Part shown: piece after piece, positions 16,385 to 25,694 of the stretch
Numbering within the stretch: the first letter of the stretch is position 1
How the letters are laid out: each line of letters opens with the position of its first letter
From: CAWBLP01 sp963721065
GTDB taxonomy: Bacteria > Pseudomonadota > Alphaproteobacteria > Acetobacterales > Acetobacteraceae
DNA: 64,000 bases
Reading direction: 5' to 3'
Assembly: GCA_963721065.1 (NCBI GenBank)
Contig: CAVRHO010000002.1
Coordinates: 434,001 to 498,000, forward strand
Translations under genes and position numbers: made by a program
The notes under the pieces: model-generated
Told to the model about the DNA's origin: nothing
What the model saw: the letters and a program-made list of their open reading frames with translations, nothing else
Databases searched by the model: none

Positions 16385-17602
16385 CTATGCCCGGGTGTCG
16401 GCGCTGCCGAGATCGTTCATGCGGGGTGGGCGCCGACTGCCGACCGGGGCTTCCCGCAATCCGCGATTAAGGGCGATCGTGTGGCGACGCAGCATGCGGT
16501 AGAGTGTAACACGTGAAACGCCAAGTTCCTGGGCCGTGAGTGTTACGTTCTCGTGCGTCCGTGCCAGGGCTTCCAGCAGCGCCTGGCGTTCCTCTTGCGA
16601 GCCGGGGCGCAACAGGGGCGGGGCGCCCCCTGGCTGCGGCGCGGGCGGCGAGCCCGGCGGCTGCAGCGAGTCGTCCAGTCCCATCAGGTCGTGCCGCCGC
16701 ACCCGTTCCCCGTCGCCGATCACCACGGCGCGGCGCACCACGGACATAAGCTCACGCACGTTCCCCGGCCACTGGCTGCACTGCAGCGCCGCCAGCGCCT
16801 CCGGCTCGAAGTCGAGCACGTGGCGCCCGAAGTCCCGTGCCGCTTCCAGCAGGAAGTGCCGAGCGAGCTGTTCGATATCCTCGCGCCGTTCGCGCAGGGG
16901 GGGCAGGGGCAGCATGAGGACGTTGAGCCGGTAATACAGATCCTCGCGGAAGCGACCGCCGCTGATCGCCTCACGCAGGCGGACATTTGTTGCCGCGACG
17001 ATACGCACGTTAACGTTAACGGTTTCGCGGCCGCCAACGCGGACGATCTGGCCTTCCTGCAGGAAGCGCAGCAGGTGGCCTTGCAGATCGGTCGGCATGT
17101 CGCCGATCTCGTCCAGGAACAATGTGCCGCCGTCGGCGTGCTCGATCTGTCCCCTGCTGCGCGCGGCCGCGCCGGTGAAGGCGCCTTTTTCGTAGCCGAA
17201 CAATTCGGATGCAACCAGGTTCGCCGGAATGGCAGCACAGTTGACGGCCACGAAGGGTCCGCCCCTGCGTCTGGAACTGTCGTGAATGGCGCGGGCTGCC
17301 AGTTCCTTTCCGGTGCCGCTTTCGCCGGTGATCAATACCGGCTCATCCGTACGGGTGAAACGCCGGATCAGCTCCGCCACGTGCCGCATGGCCGGGCTGT
17401 TGCCGATGATCCGCACGGCGGTCTGCGGGGCCGGTGTGGTATCGGGTGCGCGCTCCTCAATCGTCGCGTGCAGACGCGTGAGCAGCATCGGGTCTTCCGC
17501 CGCGCGGTCGAGCAACAAACGCGCCAGGCGTTCGACCGGCAGGCGTGAGAGGTCCTGGAAGGTCACGCGTACAGTGGGAACGGAGCCAGCGGATGAAGCC
17601 AT
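16385..17602 (-). CDS. Sigma-54-dependent enhancer-binding protein (AAA+ and Fis-type HTH)
   Basis: 405 residues from ATG 17602. Order: a short N-terminal helical region without a receiver domain (RLPVERLARLLLDRAAEDPM), the central AAA+ domain with Walker A GESGTGKE, the sigma-54 contact loop GAFTGA, Walker B LFLDEIGD and the arginine region FREDLYYRLNVL, then a Fis-type HTH (VTLTAQELGVSRVTLYRML). All residues needed to remodel sigma-54 polymerase are present. Lacking a phospho-acceptor domain, it is probably controlled by a ligand or partner. Near-perfect -24/-12 promoters before the EPS operon and the neighbouring gene make these the obvious targets. Confidence 0.92.
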   Translation of the reverse strand: MASSAGSVPTVRVTFQDLSRLPVERLARLLLDRAAEDPMLLTRLHATIEERAPDTTPAPQTAVRIIGNSPAMRHVAELIRRFTRTDEPVLITGESGTGKELAARAIHDSSRRRGGPFVAVNCAAIPANLVASELFGYEKGAFTGAAARSRGQIEHADGGTLFLDEIGDMPTDLQGHLLRFLQEGQIVRVGGRETVNVNVRIVAATNVRLREAISGGRFREDLYYRLNVLMLPLPPLRERREDIEQLARHFLLEAARDFGRHVLDFEPEALAALQCSQWPGNVRELMSVVRRAVVIGDGERVRRHDLMGLDDSLQPPGSPPAPQPGGAPPLLRPGSQEERQALLEALARTHENVTLTAQELGVSRVTLYRMLRRHTIALNRGLREAPVGSRRPPRMNDLGSADTRA

Positions 17603-18143
17603 TCGTGCCTGGTGAATCTCTTGAAACCTGGAGGAGAGGGATCGTCCGGTATGTGAACGTATCCCCCGCGTTGCACTTCGGCATGTACGCGTAAACCGAG
17701 ACACGCGCTGATCACGTCCGCGTGGCGCGTGCTCGCGATAAAATGAGTTTCGGCGCTCCGGTGGGCGGCCTGTGCATTATGCCGCAATCTCGACGGCGTA
17801 TCGTCGCAAGCGTGTCAGAATGTGAGTGCGCCCCCAGTATGATTTTGTCTCGGTTTCCATGGAAGTGTCCAATTTCTGAAAGTCTGGTTCCGGAAAGACA
17901 ATGTGCCCATCTGGACGTGCTTGAGATCCCGTGAGATCTGCCGGAGGCACACACCTGCGTGATAAATATGCCGCACGGATGTGATGGACCGGTGGTCCCG
18001 GTGGCGCGATCCGCGCCAAGCGCCCGGGTTCCGCCCGACGGTGGCCCGGAACCGCCGGCGTGCCTGAGGTGCAGGCAGTTTTTGTAACCCTGCTTAACGG
18101 TTTCCACTGGTAACATGCACAGTTCTGTGCACAACGGGGCGGC
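17603..18143. other. Intergenic region between the activator and the transglycosylase
   Basis: No gene seen on either strand. It contains the promoter regions of the two divergent neighbours; the only clear structure is the inverted repeat at 18116-18131. Confidence 0.4.
18116..18131. promoter_or_regulatory. Inverted repeat before the lytic transglycosylase
   Basis: TGCACAG-TT-CTGTGCA, 7-bp arms with a 2-base centre, ending 12 bases before the ATG at 18144. The position fits an operator or a small hairpin at the ribosome-binding region. No regulator can be assigned. Confidence 0.4.
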
Positions 18144-18818
18144 ATGCGCGTGCTGCTTCCCCTTCTGGTTTGTCTGCTCTCGGTCCCTGCATTTGCGCGC
18201 GGGCCCGACGCCGCGCCGGCGTCCTCGCGCTGTGAGGCCGCGATCAACAGTGCCCAGCGACATGGCCGATTGCCGCGGGGCATGCTGATGGCGATCGCCC
18301 AGGTCGAAAGCGGCCGCCCCGATCCGCGGAGCGGGCGCCTCCATCCCTGGCCGTGGACGATCAACGCCGCGGGGGCCGGGCAATTCTTCTCCAGCAAGGC
18401 CCGCGCGATCGCCGCGGTCAAGACCTTGCGGGCGCGCGGGGTGACGTCGATCGATGTCGGCTGCCTGCAGATCAACCTGGCATACCATCCGGATGCCTTC
18501 CCCAATCTGAACGAGGCGTTCGACCCGCGTTCCAATGCCCGCTATGCGGTACGCTTCCTGAAGGAGCTGCACGATGGCAGCGGCAGCTGGAAGCAGGCGA
18601 TTGCCGCCTATCATTCCACAACACCGGCAGTCGGCAGGGATTATCGCCGGCGGGTGATGGCGTTGTGGCACAACCCGGACCTGGCGGGTTGGGGCGTCGG
18701 ACTTGCCACCGCCTATCGCGCGTTCCTGCCGCGGCAGCGCGTCTATGGAGACTTTCTGCCGGCGTCCGAGGTGTATGGGGCTTTCGCGGCACCAGCCGGA
18801 CCGCAAGGTCTGCACTGA
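18144..18818 (+). CDS. Periplasmic lytic transglycosylase (SLT domain)
   Basis: 224 residues. Signal peptide VLLPLLVCLLSVPAFARG, then a goose-lysozyme-like SLT domain: GMLMAIAQVESG with the catalytic Glu, CLQINLAYHPDAF and AIAAYHS with the conserved Tyr region. It cleaves the glycan strand of peptidoglycan with anhydro-ring formation. No secretion-system genes lie nearby, so a housekeeping or envelope-assembly role is more likely than a conjugation role. Confidence 0.88.
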   Translation: MRVLLPLLVCLLSVPAFARGPDAAPASSRCEAAINSAQRHGRLPRGMLMAIAQVESGRPDPRSGRLHPWPWTINAAGAGQFFSSKARAIAAVKTLRARGVTSIDVGCLQINLAYHPDAFPNLNEAFDPRSNARYAVRFLKELHDGSGSWKQAIAAYHSTTPAVGRDYRRRVMALWHNPDLAGWGVGLATAYRAFLPRQRVYGDFLPASEVYGAFAAPAGPQGLH

Positions 18819-18920
18819 AGGGGGGGCGCCGCGGGGCGGTTCGGCCGAAACCGGGCGACGAGGCGCATTCCGACGCTTGAGCCGGCGACGGTTCTGGCAT
18901 AGAAGCCGGTGGCCCACGAC

Positions 18921-18996
18921 GTCCCGTTCGTCTAGAGGCCCAGGACACCGCCCTCTCACGGCGGCAACAGGGGTTCGAATCCCCTACGGGACGCCA
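18921..18996 (+). tRNA. tRNA-Glu (CTC)
   Basis: Acceptor stem GTCCCGT/ACGGGAC, anticodon stem CCGCC/GGCGG with loop CTCTCAC (anticodon CTC, Glu), TTCGAAT T-loop, discriminator G and an encoded CCA at 18994-18996. The 3' half of such genes is a common integration site; a possible integrase remnant lies just downstream. Confidence 0.97.
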
Positions 18997-19141
18997 GGCT
19001 TTCCCGCAGTTTCCCTTGTTTTCTGGTCCGATCGCGCTCGAAAGGCGCCAGCACCATGGCCCGGGCCGAAAGCTGCGGCGAACGCCATCGACCCGGCGAC
19101 AGGCCGCCTCACCGCCGCAGCGCCTCGCCTATCGCGATCCG

Positions 19142-19327
19142 ATGCAGTATCGCGCGCGGAAGCGCATCGACGGGTCACGCATCATCCGGACATTCGAGAC
19201 CGCCAGGCTTGCTCGCGAGTGGCTTGAGGATACGGCCCTAACAGCGTCCCTGCGCTGGGCCGTCTTCCAAAGGTCGGTCACTGCATATACTCAATGGTTG
19301 CGGGCCTTGACCGAATGCAACCGATAG
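19142..19327 (+). pseudogene. Possible integrase N-terminal fragment
   Basis: 61 codons from ATG 19142: YRARKRIDGSRIIRTFETAR and EWLEDTALTAS resemble the N-terminal three-stranded DNA-arm-binding domain of tyrosine recombinases, where strands end in a TF-T-AEA-W pattern. There is no catalytic domain after it. Position 150 bases after tRNA-Glu fits a decayed island integrase. The match is short and the call is tentative. Confidence 0.4.
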
Positions 19328-19396
19328 TGACTCTCCAGCAAGGCAGCCCGCCTTTATGACACGTTATGCAGCCTCGCGTGAAAGGCAGGAGCGTTG

Positions 19397-20566
19397 ATGT
19401 CCCCGTTCGTACCCGGTTCCGCTCTCCGTATTGACGGGCGAGAAGCTGGCCCTCTCGCCGAGCTTACCTTTGCAGCCAAGGACCTGTTCGACGTTGCGGG
19501 ATATTCAACTGGTGGCGGCAATCCCGACTGGGCCCGTCAGAACCCAGTGCCCGAACGACACGCCTGGGCTGTGCAGACGCTGCTCGATGCCGGCGCCACG
19601 CTGATCGGCAAAACCATCACCGATGAGGTCTCACTCGGCATCCTCGGCGAAAACGCCTTTGACGGTACACCCATCAACCCCGCAGCCCCGGGTCACGTAC
19701 CTGGCGGCTCCTCCTCCGGTTCGGCGAGCGCCGTTGCGCAGGACCTCTGTGACACGGCGCTCGGCACCGACACCGGCGGCTCCGTGCGTGTGCCTGCCAG
19801 CTTCTGCGGCCTCTACGGAATTCGGCCCACCCACGGGCGCCTCGACCTGACCGGGATGATGCCCCAGGCCCCCAGTTCCGACACCACCGGCTGGTTCGCG
19901 AGGAGCGCCGAGGTCTTCGCCCGTGTCTCGAAGGTGCTTCTCGGCGAGGATGTGCCGTCGGCATTACCCTCGAAGCTGATCATTGCGACGGACGCCTTCG
20001 GTTTTGCCGAGCCCGCAACGGCGGCGGCCCTGGAGCCCATGCTGGAGCGCCTCAAGCGCCTGATCCCGAACTGGCGGGAGGAGGTGCTGGCCCCAGGGGG
20101 GCTTGTCACCTGGGGTCGCGCGCAGCGCACGCTGCAGCCCGTCGAGGCCTGGGACACGTTCAGGGCGTGGATCGAGCGGGACAATCCGCGTTTCGCTTTT
20201 TCGGTTGCGCGCGGGCTGGTGCTGGGGGCTGCGACCACTGAGGCCGAGCGCGGCTGGGCGGCGCTGATCCGACAAGAGGCGCGTGGCCGGTTACGGCAGT
20301 TGCTGCCGCCAGGCACAGTTCTCGCTATGCCGACCACGCCCTTCCCTGCGCCCCGGACCGGACTGTCGTTGCCGGACATGAACCCGCTCCGAGACCAAAT
20401 CCTTTGCCTCTGCGCACACGGTGGACTCGCCGGCCACCCGCAGGTGAGCATCCCCGGTGCAACCGTGGACGGGCTCCCCGTCGGCCTGTCCCTGCTCGCC
20501 GCCCGCGGGGCAGACACGCTGCTGGTTCGAATGGCGGTCGCGATGGAGGAAGCCGGATGGAAGTGA
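19397..20566 (+). CDS. Amidase-signature hydrolase (AtzE/HpxY-like)
   Basis: 389 residues from ATG 19397 with AGGAG 6 bases upstream. Amidase-signature core: the Lys in TFAAKDLFDV, the Gly/Ser motif GGSSSGSA and GTDTGGSVRVPAS with the catalytic Ser, so the Ser-cisSer-Lys triad is complete. It is short for the family, as in AtzE and HpxY. The next gene, overlapping by 10 bases, is HpxZ-like, a partner of such amidases in oxalurate and cyanuric-acid pathways. Hydrolysis of a small ureido or carbamoyl amide is the likely reaction (inference). Confidence 0.85.
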   Translation: MSPFVPGSALRIDGREAGPLAELTFAAKDLFDVAGYSTGGGNPDWARQNPVPERHAWAVQTLLDAGATLIGKTITDEVSLGILGENAFDGTPINPAAPGHVPGGSSSGSASAVAQDLCDTALGTDTGGSVRVPASFCGLYGIRPTHGRLDLTGMMPQAPSSDTTGWFARSAEVFARVSKVLLGEDVPSALPSKLIIATDAFGFAEPATAAALEPMLERLKRLIPNWREEVLAPGGLVTWGRAQRTLQPVEAWDTFRAWIERDNPRFAFSVARGLVLGAATTEAERGWAALIRQEARGRLRQLLPPGTVLAMPTTPFPAPRTGLSLPDMNPLRDQILCLCAHGGLAGHPQVSIPGATVDGLPVGLSLLAARGADTLLVRMAVAMEEAGWK

Positions 20567-20952
20567 ATATCCCCGAGGTCGTCGAGGAGGTGCGCGCGCT
20601 TTTCGAACGCTACGAGCAGGCCTTGATCGACAAAGATGTCGAGGTGCTGGACGATACCTTCTGGAACTCGCCGCATACCATTCGTTATGCCGTCCACGAG
20701 AATGGCTATGGGTTCGACGAAATTCATGCCCACCGCGTGCGCCGCCCCCCAGGGACGGGCATCAAGGCTGGACGGCGGCGCCTTGTTATCACCACGCTCG
20801 GTCGGGATATCGCCACGGTAAACCTTGAGTTCGATATGCGCGGCAGGGCCACGCCGGCGCGTCAGAGCCAAACCTGGGTACGCTTTCCTGATCTCGGATG
20901 GAAGGTGATCTCCGCCCACGTGTCCGTCACGGAGGCGACCCCGGCCTATTAG
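20557..20952 (+). CDS. HpxZ/AtzH-like NTF2-fold protein
   Basis: 131 residues. EVRALFERYEQALIDKDVEV, then LDDTFWNSPHTIRYAVHENG and AHRVRRPPG, follow the DUF3225/HpxZ pattern of NTF2-like cone-fold proteins. Family members act with amidases in oxalurate use, and AtzH acts on dicarboxyurea. Start codon inside the amidase gene, so translation is coupled. Cytoplasmic. Confidence 0.85.
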   Translation: MEVNIPEVVEEVRALFERYEQALIDKDVEVLDDTFWNSPHTIRYAVHENGYGFDEIHAHRVRRPPGTGIKAGRRRLVITTLGRDIATVNLEFDMRGRATPARQSQTWVRFPDLGWKVISAHVSVTEATPAY

Positions 20953-21144
20953 TGGTTCCGGCTATGTGACGCAGCCCACTACAAACTCGGCCCCCGGACC
21001 GTGACCCGGTCGCGGTGGGTACCCTGCGTCAGCCCGCGCTTCGGCGGCATGTAATCACACCGCACCGCTGCCGCGCCGCTAGGCGTTGACGGGCCGCACG
21101 CATCGGGCGTTCAGTGTCCCCGACTGAACCATAGGGGGAACGCC

Positions 21145-22237
21145 ATGCGTGCAGCCGTCTTCCATGAAGCCCAGCAGCCGATGACGATCGAAACGCTGGA
21201 GATAGCGAAGCCAGGGCCGCACGAGGTCCTGCTGAATACGGCTTACGCCGGATTGTGCCATAGCGACCTGCATTTCCTGGAAGGGCTGTATCCGATCCCG
21301 ACACCAGTCGTCCTCGGTCATGAGTTCCTCGGCGGTCGTCGAAGCCGTTGGCAGCGAGGTCAGGTATGTCAAGCCGGGTGACCGGGTGATCACGTGTCTC
21401 TCGGTGTTCTGCGGCACCTGCGAATACTGCACCACGGGCCGCCCGAATCTGTGCTCCAACGCCGAAGTGAAGATGCCGCCAGGTCAGGCGAAGCGGCTGT
21501 TCTGGAACGGGAAGGCCGTCGGGCAGTTTGCCAACCTGTCGTCGTTCGCCGAACAGTTGCTCGTGCATGAAAATGCCGTGGTGAAGATCGCTGACGACAT
21601 TCCGCTGAACGTCGCGGCGCTCGTGGGGTGCGGCGTCATCACCGGCGCGGGTGCGGTGATCAACACGGCGAAGGTGCCTCCGGGATCCACAGTCGCTGTG
21701 TTCGGCTGCGGCGGCATTGGTCTGTCGGCGATAAATGGCGCCGCCATCGCCGGCGCCGATCGCATCATCGCGATCGATATGATCTCCTCCAAGCTCGACG
21801 TGGCGAAACAGATGGGCGCCACCGACGTGATCAACGCGTCCAATGCCGATCCGGTCGAGGCAATAAAGGAATTGACCGGGGGTGGCGTGGAATTCTCATT
21901 CGAGGCGGTCGGTTTGAAGCGCACCGCCGAGCAGAGTTTTGAATCGCTCCGCCCCGGCGGAACCGCGACGATTATCGGCATGGTGCCATACGGAATGAAA
22001 ATAGAGCTGCACGGCTACGACTTCCTTCGCGAGAGACGGATCCAGGGCTCGTCGATGGGCAGCAATCGTTTCCGCGTCGACATGCCGAAGCTCCTGAATG
22101 CCTGGAAGAAGGGGCATCTGAAGCTTGACCATCTGATCAGCAGCCACATCAAGCTCGACGAGATCAACGAAGGCTACACGAAACTCAAGAGCGGTGATGT
22201 GCTGCGCCAACTGATCGATTTCGGCGTGGCGAAATAA
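21145..22237 (+). pseudogene. Zinc-dependent alcohol dehydrogenase with a one-base frameshift
   Basis: MDR-family enzyme of about 363 residues if repaired. The first frame has GLCHSDLHFLEG (catalytic zinc Cys) and PTPVVLGHE; the second has VEAVGSEVRYVKPGDRV, the structural-zinc Cys set in CGTCEYCTTGRPNLC, and the NAD-binding Gly motif VFGCGGIGLSA. The frames join if one T is removed at 21325-21326, turning GAGTTC into GAGTC and giving GHESSAVVEAVG. All catalytic residues are intact, so this may be an assembly error. With the downstream aldehyde oxidoreductase it could form an alcohol-to-aldehyde-to-acid route. Confidence 0.8.
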
Positions 22238-22494
22238 CCACGTCGAGCAGCGTACCGATCGCGGCCGGTATGGAGATGCGGCGGATTTCCGGCCGGCGGC
22301 GATCTGGAGGAAAACGTTGCGGCAACAGATAATTGGCCGCTGAACAGTCGCCGTTTGTCCCGCAGACTCGGCCTGGCGAAACGCCAGTTGGCCGGGAGAC
22401 ACGGGACACGCGGGCTCCCGGCCTGGCAAGGGGCCATTCCCATGCCAGCCGGGAAGCGCTGTGCCGCGTCACGCTGTTCCCATCGGAGGAGCTG

Positions 22495-24717
22495 TCACGC
22501 CGCTTCCGCCGGTAGCCCGGCCAGCACCTTGTCGAGCGTGACCGGGAACCGGCGCACGCGCACGCCGGTGGCGTTGTAGATCGCATTGGCCAGCGCCGCG
22601 CCGATCCCGGTGATGCCAAGCTCCCCAATCCCCTTGATCTTCAGCGGATTGGTCTTGTCGTCGCGTTCGGGCAGGAACGTCACGTCGATATGCGGAATGT
22701 CGGCGTGGACCGGCACGTGGTATTCCGCGAGATCGTGATTCGCAAAGTTGCCGTAACGCGAATCCGGCACCGCCTCCTCGGTCAACGCCTCGCCGATGCC
22801 CCAGATGATGCCGCCGATCGCCTGGGAACGTGCGGTTTTCATGTTCAGGATACGGCCGGCGGCGAAGACGCTCGTCACCTTGCGGATGCGCGTTTCGCCG
22901 GTGACGCTGCTGACGGCGACCTCGATGAACTGGGCGCCGTAGGCCGCCTGGTCGAACTTTTTCTCCATGTCGCCGGGCGCAATGGAGCCGCTCGTCTCGA
23001 TCGCCTTCCGGCGAACAAGGTCGCCGACTGGCACGCGCTGGTTGCCGGCGATGGCGTGCCCGTCCTTGAGCGTCAGGTCCTTCACGCTCGTGCCCATGCG
23101 GGCCGCAATCTCCTTGACCGCATCTTCGGCAGCGAGTGCCACGGCCGAACCCGAGCTTGCCGCACCCATCGACCCGCCCGAGCCGAATGCCGGGGGAAAG
23201 AGCGAATCACCGAGCCGCACTTCGACGCTGTCGAGCGGCATGCCGAGTATCTCGCCCGCGATCTGCGACAGGATCGTGTAGCTGCCGGTGCCGATATCGG
23301 TCATGTCGCACTCGACGACCACTTTGCCGTTCGGCTCGATGCGCAGGCGTGCCTGTGCGTTCGACAGCATGTTTACGCGGATGGCGGCTGCCATGCCACG
23401 GCCGATCCACCACTCGCCCTGGCGCTCCTGGGCGGGTCTGGCCGTCCGCTTCTCCCAGCCGAACCGGCGTGCCCCTTCCTCCATGCATTGCACGAGTTGG
23501 CGCTCGCTGAAGGGGCGGTCGCGCGTGAGATCCTTCTCCGGTTCGTTGAGCTTGCGGAACTCGATCGGGTCCATGCCGAGCTGCTCTGCCATCTCGTCCA
23601 TTGCGCACTCGACGCCGAGAATGCCCACGGCCTCGCCTGGCGCCCGCACGGAACCGCAGTGCGCGATGTTGAGCGTGTATTCCTTCGTCGTAAACCTGCG
23701 GTTCGCGCCGCCATAGAGCGCAAGCGAGCCTATCGATACCGGCTCGAAGAACGGGCGGCCGTCATTCTGGCTAATGGTCGAGTCCTGACCGAATGCCGTG
23801 AGCCTGCCGTCGGCGCCGCAGGCGAGCCGCATGTGCTGCACCGTATCCGATCTACGGTAAACCAGGTGAAAGAGCTGCTGGCGCGTAATCACGAGCTTCA
23901 CCGGACGCCCGACCCGCCTCGCCGCGATCGCGGCGAGGACGCACTCGGTGCCAAGGCCGCCCTTGCCGCCGAAGCCGCCGCCAACATAGGGCGAGAGAAT
24001 GCGCGTCTTGTCGGGATCGAGCTCGAGCGTGTTGACGAGCTTCTTCTTGGCACCCGACATGATCTGGATGGAGGTATAGACCGTGAGTTCGTCACCGTTC
24101 CAGACGGCAATCGCCGCATGCGGCTCCATCGCGGCATGGGCATAGCTTGCCGTCTCGTACGTCCTGTCGAGCGTATGCGGCGCCGCGGTCATCGCTGCCT
24201 CGATATCACCGACGACCGTGTCGGGCACCATGCCCTTATCGCCGAGCGGGCGCGCGTCAGAGCGGTGGGCGCGGGGATCGAAGCGGCCCTTGCCTATCTG
24301 GTACTCCACCTTCACCGCGTTCGCTGCTGCGCGGGCCTGCTCGAAACTTTCTGCCACAACGACGCCGAGGCTCTGGCCGTAGCTATCAACCCGGTCGTTG
24401 CCCGTCAGCAGCTTCTCAGGAGAAAAGCCCGCGGTTTCGCGGGAGATGTGCGGGTCATCGACGATCACTGCGAGGACGCCTGGCATTGTCTCGGCCTGTG
24501 CTGTGTCGAAGCCCTTCACTTTGCCGAAGCCGATCGTCGAGCAGATCGCGACGCCGATGGCGAGCTTGCCCTCCACCTTGTGGTCGGCGGCATAGGGCAC
24601 GGCGCCGGCAACCTTCCGGCGGCCTTCCACCCGGTTCAGCGGCTCGCCGATGATGCCCTGCATGCGACGGTCGAGCGCGTTTTCGCCGACCGGCCGGTCC
24701 ATCTTCAATTCGCTCAT
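22495..24717 (-). CDS. Molybdopterin-binding subunit of an aldehyde oxidoreductase (PaoC-like)
   Basis: 740 residues, xanthine-oxidase family large subunit: two molybdopterin-binding halves with YVGGGFGGKGG, GSVRAPGEAVGILGVECAMD and the C-terminal KGIGELGITGIGAA containing the essential active-site Glu. It hydroxylates aldehydes or heterocycles at a Mo-cytosine-dinucleotide centre. Best fit is the PaoABC class because the FAD partner has PaoB's extra Cys set. It is the last gene of a three-gene operon overlapping by 4 bases at each junction. No maturation gene (XdhC/MocA type) is seen nearby. Confidence 0.9.
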   Translation of the reverse strand: MSELKMDRPVGENALDRRMQGIIGEPLNRVEGRRKVAGAVPYAADHKVEGKLAIGVAICSTIGFGKVKGFDTAQAETMPGVLAVIVDDPHISRETAGFSPEKLLTGNDRVDSYGQSLGVVVAESFEQARAAANAVKVEYQIGKGRFDPRAHRSDARPLGDKGMVPDTVVGDIEAAMTAAPHTLDRTYETASYAHAAMEPHAAIAVWNGDELTVYTSIQIMSGAKKKLVNTLELDPDKTRILSPYVGGGFGGKGGLGTECVLAAIAARRVGRPVKLVITRQQLFHLVYRRSDTVQHMRLACGADGRLTAFGQDSTISQNDGRPFFEPVSIGSLALYGGANRRFTTKEYTLNIAHCGSVRAPGEAVGILGVECAMDEMAEQLGMDPIEFRKLNEPEKDLTRDRPFSERQLVQCMEEGARRFGWEKRTARPAQERQGEWWIGRGMAAAIRVNMLSNAQARLRIEPNGKVVVECDMTDIGTGSYTILSQIAGEILGMPLDSVEVRLGDSLFPPAFGSGGSMGAASSGSAVALAAEDAVKEIAARMGTSVKDLTLKDGHAIAGNQRVPVGDLVRRKAIETSGSIAPGDMEKKFDQAAYGAQFIEVAVSSVTGETRIRKVTSVFAAGRILNMKTARSQAIGGIIWGIGEALTEEAVPDSRYGNFANHDLAEYHVPVHADIPHIDVTFLPERDDKTNPLKIKGIGELGITGIGAALANAIYNATGVRVRRFPVTLDKVLAGLPAEAA

Positions 24718-25694
24718 GCCCGTCCTCCGGCACTGTCGTGGAGTGTCGCCATCAGCGTTCGCCTGGCGAGCGGGATCTTGAAGTCGTTGCCGCCATAACC
24801 TTTGGCACTTTCGAGCAGCTTGTCCGCTGCCCGTGCGAAGAGGTCCGCGCCGGGTGCCTGACCAACAAGCAGTTGCTCGATCGCGGGATCGCGCCAGGGC
24901 ATGTGGGCGAGGCCGCCGAAAGCGAGCCGGGCCGAACTGATCCTGCCGTTCTCGACGGCGATCACCGCCGCCACGGAGACGAGCGCGAAGGCGTACGAAG
25001 CGCGGTCACGCACTTTCCGATAGACCTGATGACCGGGCGGAGGCGGCGGCAGCACGACATGCGTGATGAGCTCACCCTGCTGGAGCGCGTTCTCGATTTC
25101 GGGTGTGTCGCCCGGCAGGCGGTAGAATTCAGAAAGGGGAATGGTCCGTGTGGAGCCGTCCTCTTTCAGTGTCTCCACCTTTGCGTCGAGCGCCCGCATC
25201 GCGACCGCCATGTCGCTGGGATGCGTCGCGATGCACTTGTCGCTGGCACCGAGGATGGCGTGAATGCGATTGAAGCCGCCGATCGCACCGCAGCCGGTGC
25301 CAGGATCTCGCTTATTGCACGGCATGCCGGTGTCATAGAAGTAGTAGCACCTTGTGCGCTGCAGCAGATTGCCGCCGGTCGAGGCCTTGTTGCGGAGCTG
25401 TCCGGATGCGCCGGCGAGGAGTGCCCGGCTCAGCACCGGATAGCGGCTTCGCACCCGCTCGTGCGCGGCGAGATCAGCGTTCGGCACGAGTGCACCGATG
25501 CGCAGGCCTTCCGACGTGTCCTCGACGTCGCCGAGCGGCAGCCGGCTGATGTCCACCAGCTTTTCAGGCCGTTCGACGTCGAGTTTCATCAGGTCGAGGA
25601 GATTTGTGCCGCCGGCGATGAAGCGGCCGATGCTGCCTGCGGCGGTGCAGGCGCCGGCGGCATTGGTGGCGCGGGCGAGCTCGAATTCCCTCAC
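24714..25694 (-). CDS. FAD/[4Fe-4S] subunit of the aldehyde oxidoreductase (PaoB-like)
   Basis: 326 residues. FAD-binding motifs IAGGTNLLDLMK and TGGNLLQRTRCYYF, then an insertion with TGMPCNKRDPGTGC and DKCIATHPSD: the added cysteines match the extra 4Fe-4S cluster of E. coli PaoB, absent in ordinary xanthine dehydrogenases. It passes electrons from the Fe-S and Mo subunits to FAD. Translationally coupled to both neighbours. Confidence 0.9.
   Translation of the reverse strand: MREFELARATNAAGACTAAGSIGRFIAGGTNLLDLMKLDVERPEKLVDISRLPLGDVEDTSEGLRIGALVPNADLAAHERVRSRYPVLSRALLAGASGQLRNKASTGGNLLQRTRCYYFYDTGMPCNKRDPGTGCGAIGGFNRIHAILGASDKCIATHPSDMAVAMRALDAKVETLKEDGSTRTIPLSEFYRLPGDTPEIENALQQGELITHVVLPPPPPGHQVYRKVRDRASYAFALVSVAAVIAVENGRISSARLAFGGLAHMPWRDPAIEQLLVGQAPGADLFARAADKLLESAKGYGGNDFKIPLARRTLMATLHDSAGGRA

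Noticed and set aside
22690..24798. 700-codon open frame on the plus strand opposite the molybdopterin subunit
   Set aside because: His/Arg/Ala-rich shadow of a high-GC gene; the minus strand has full family motifs.
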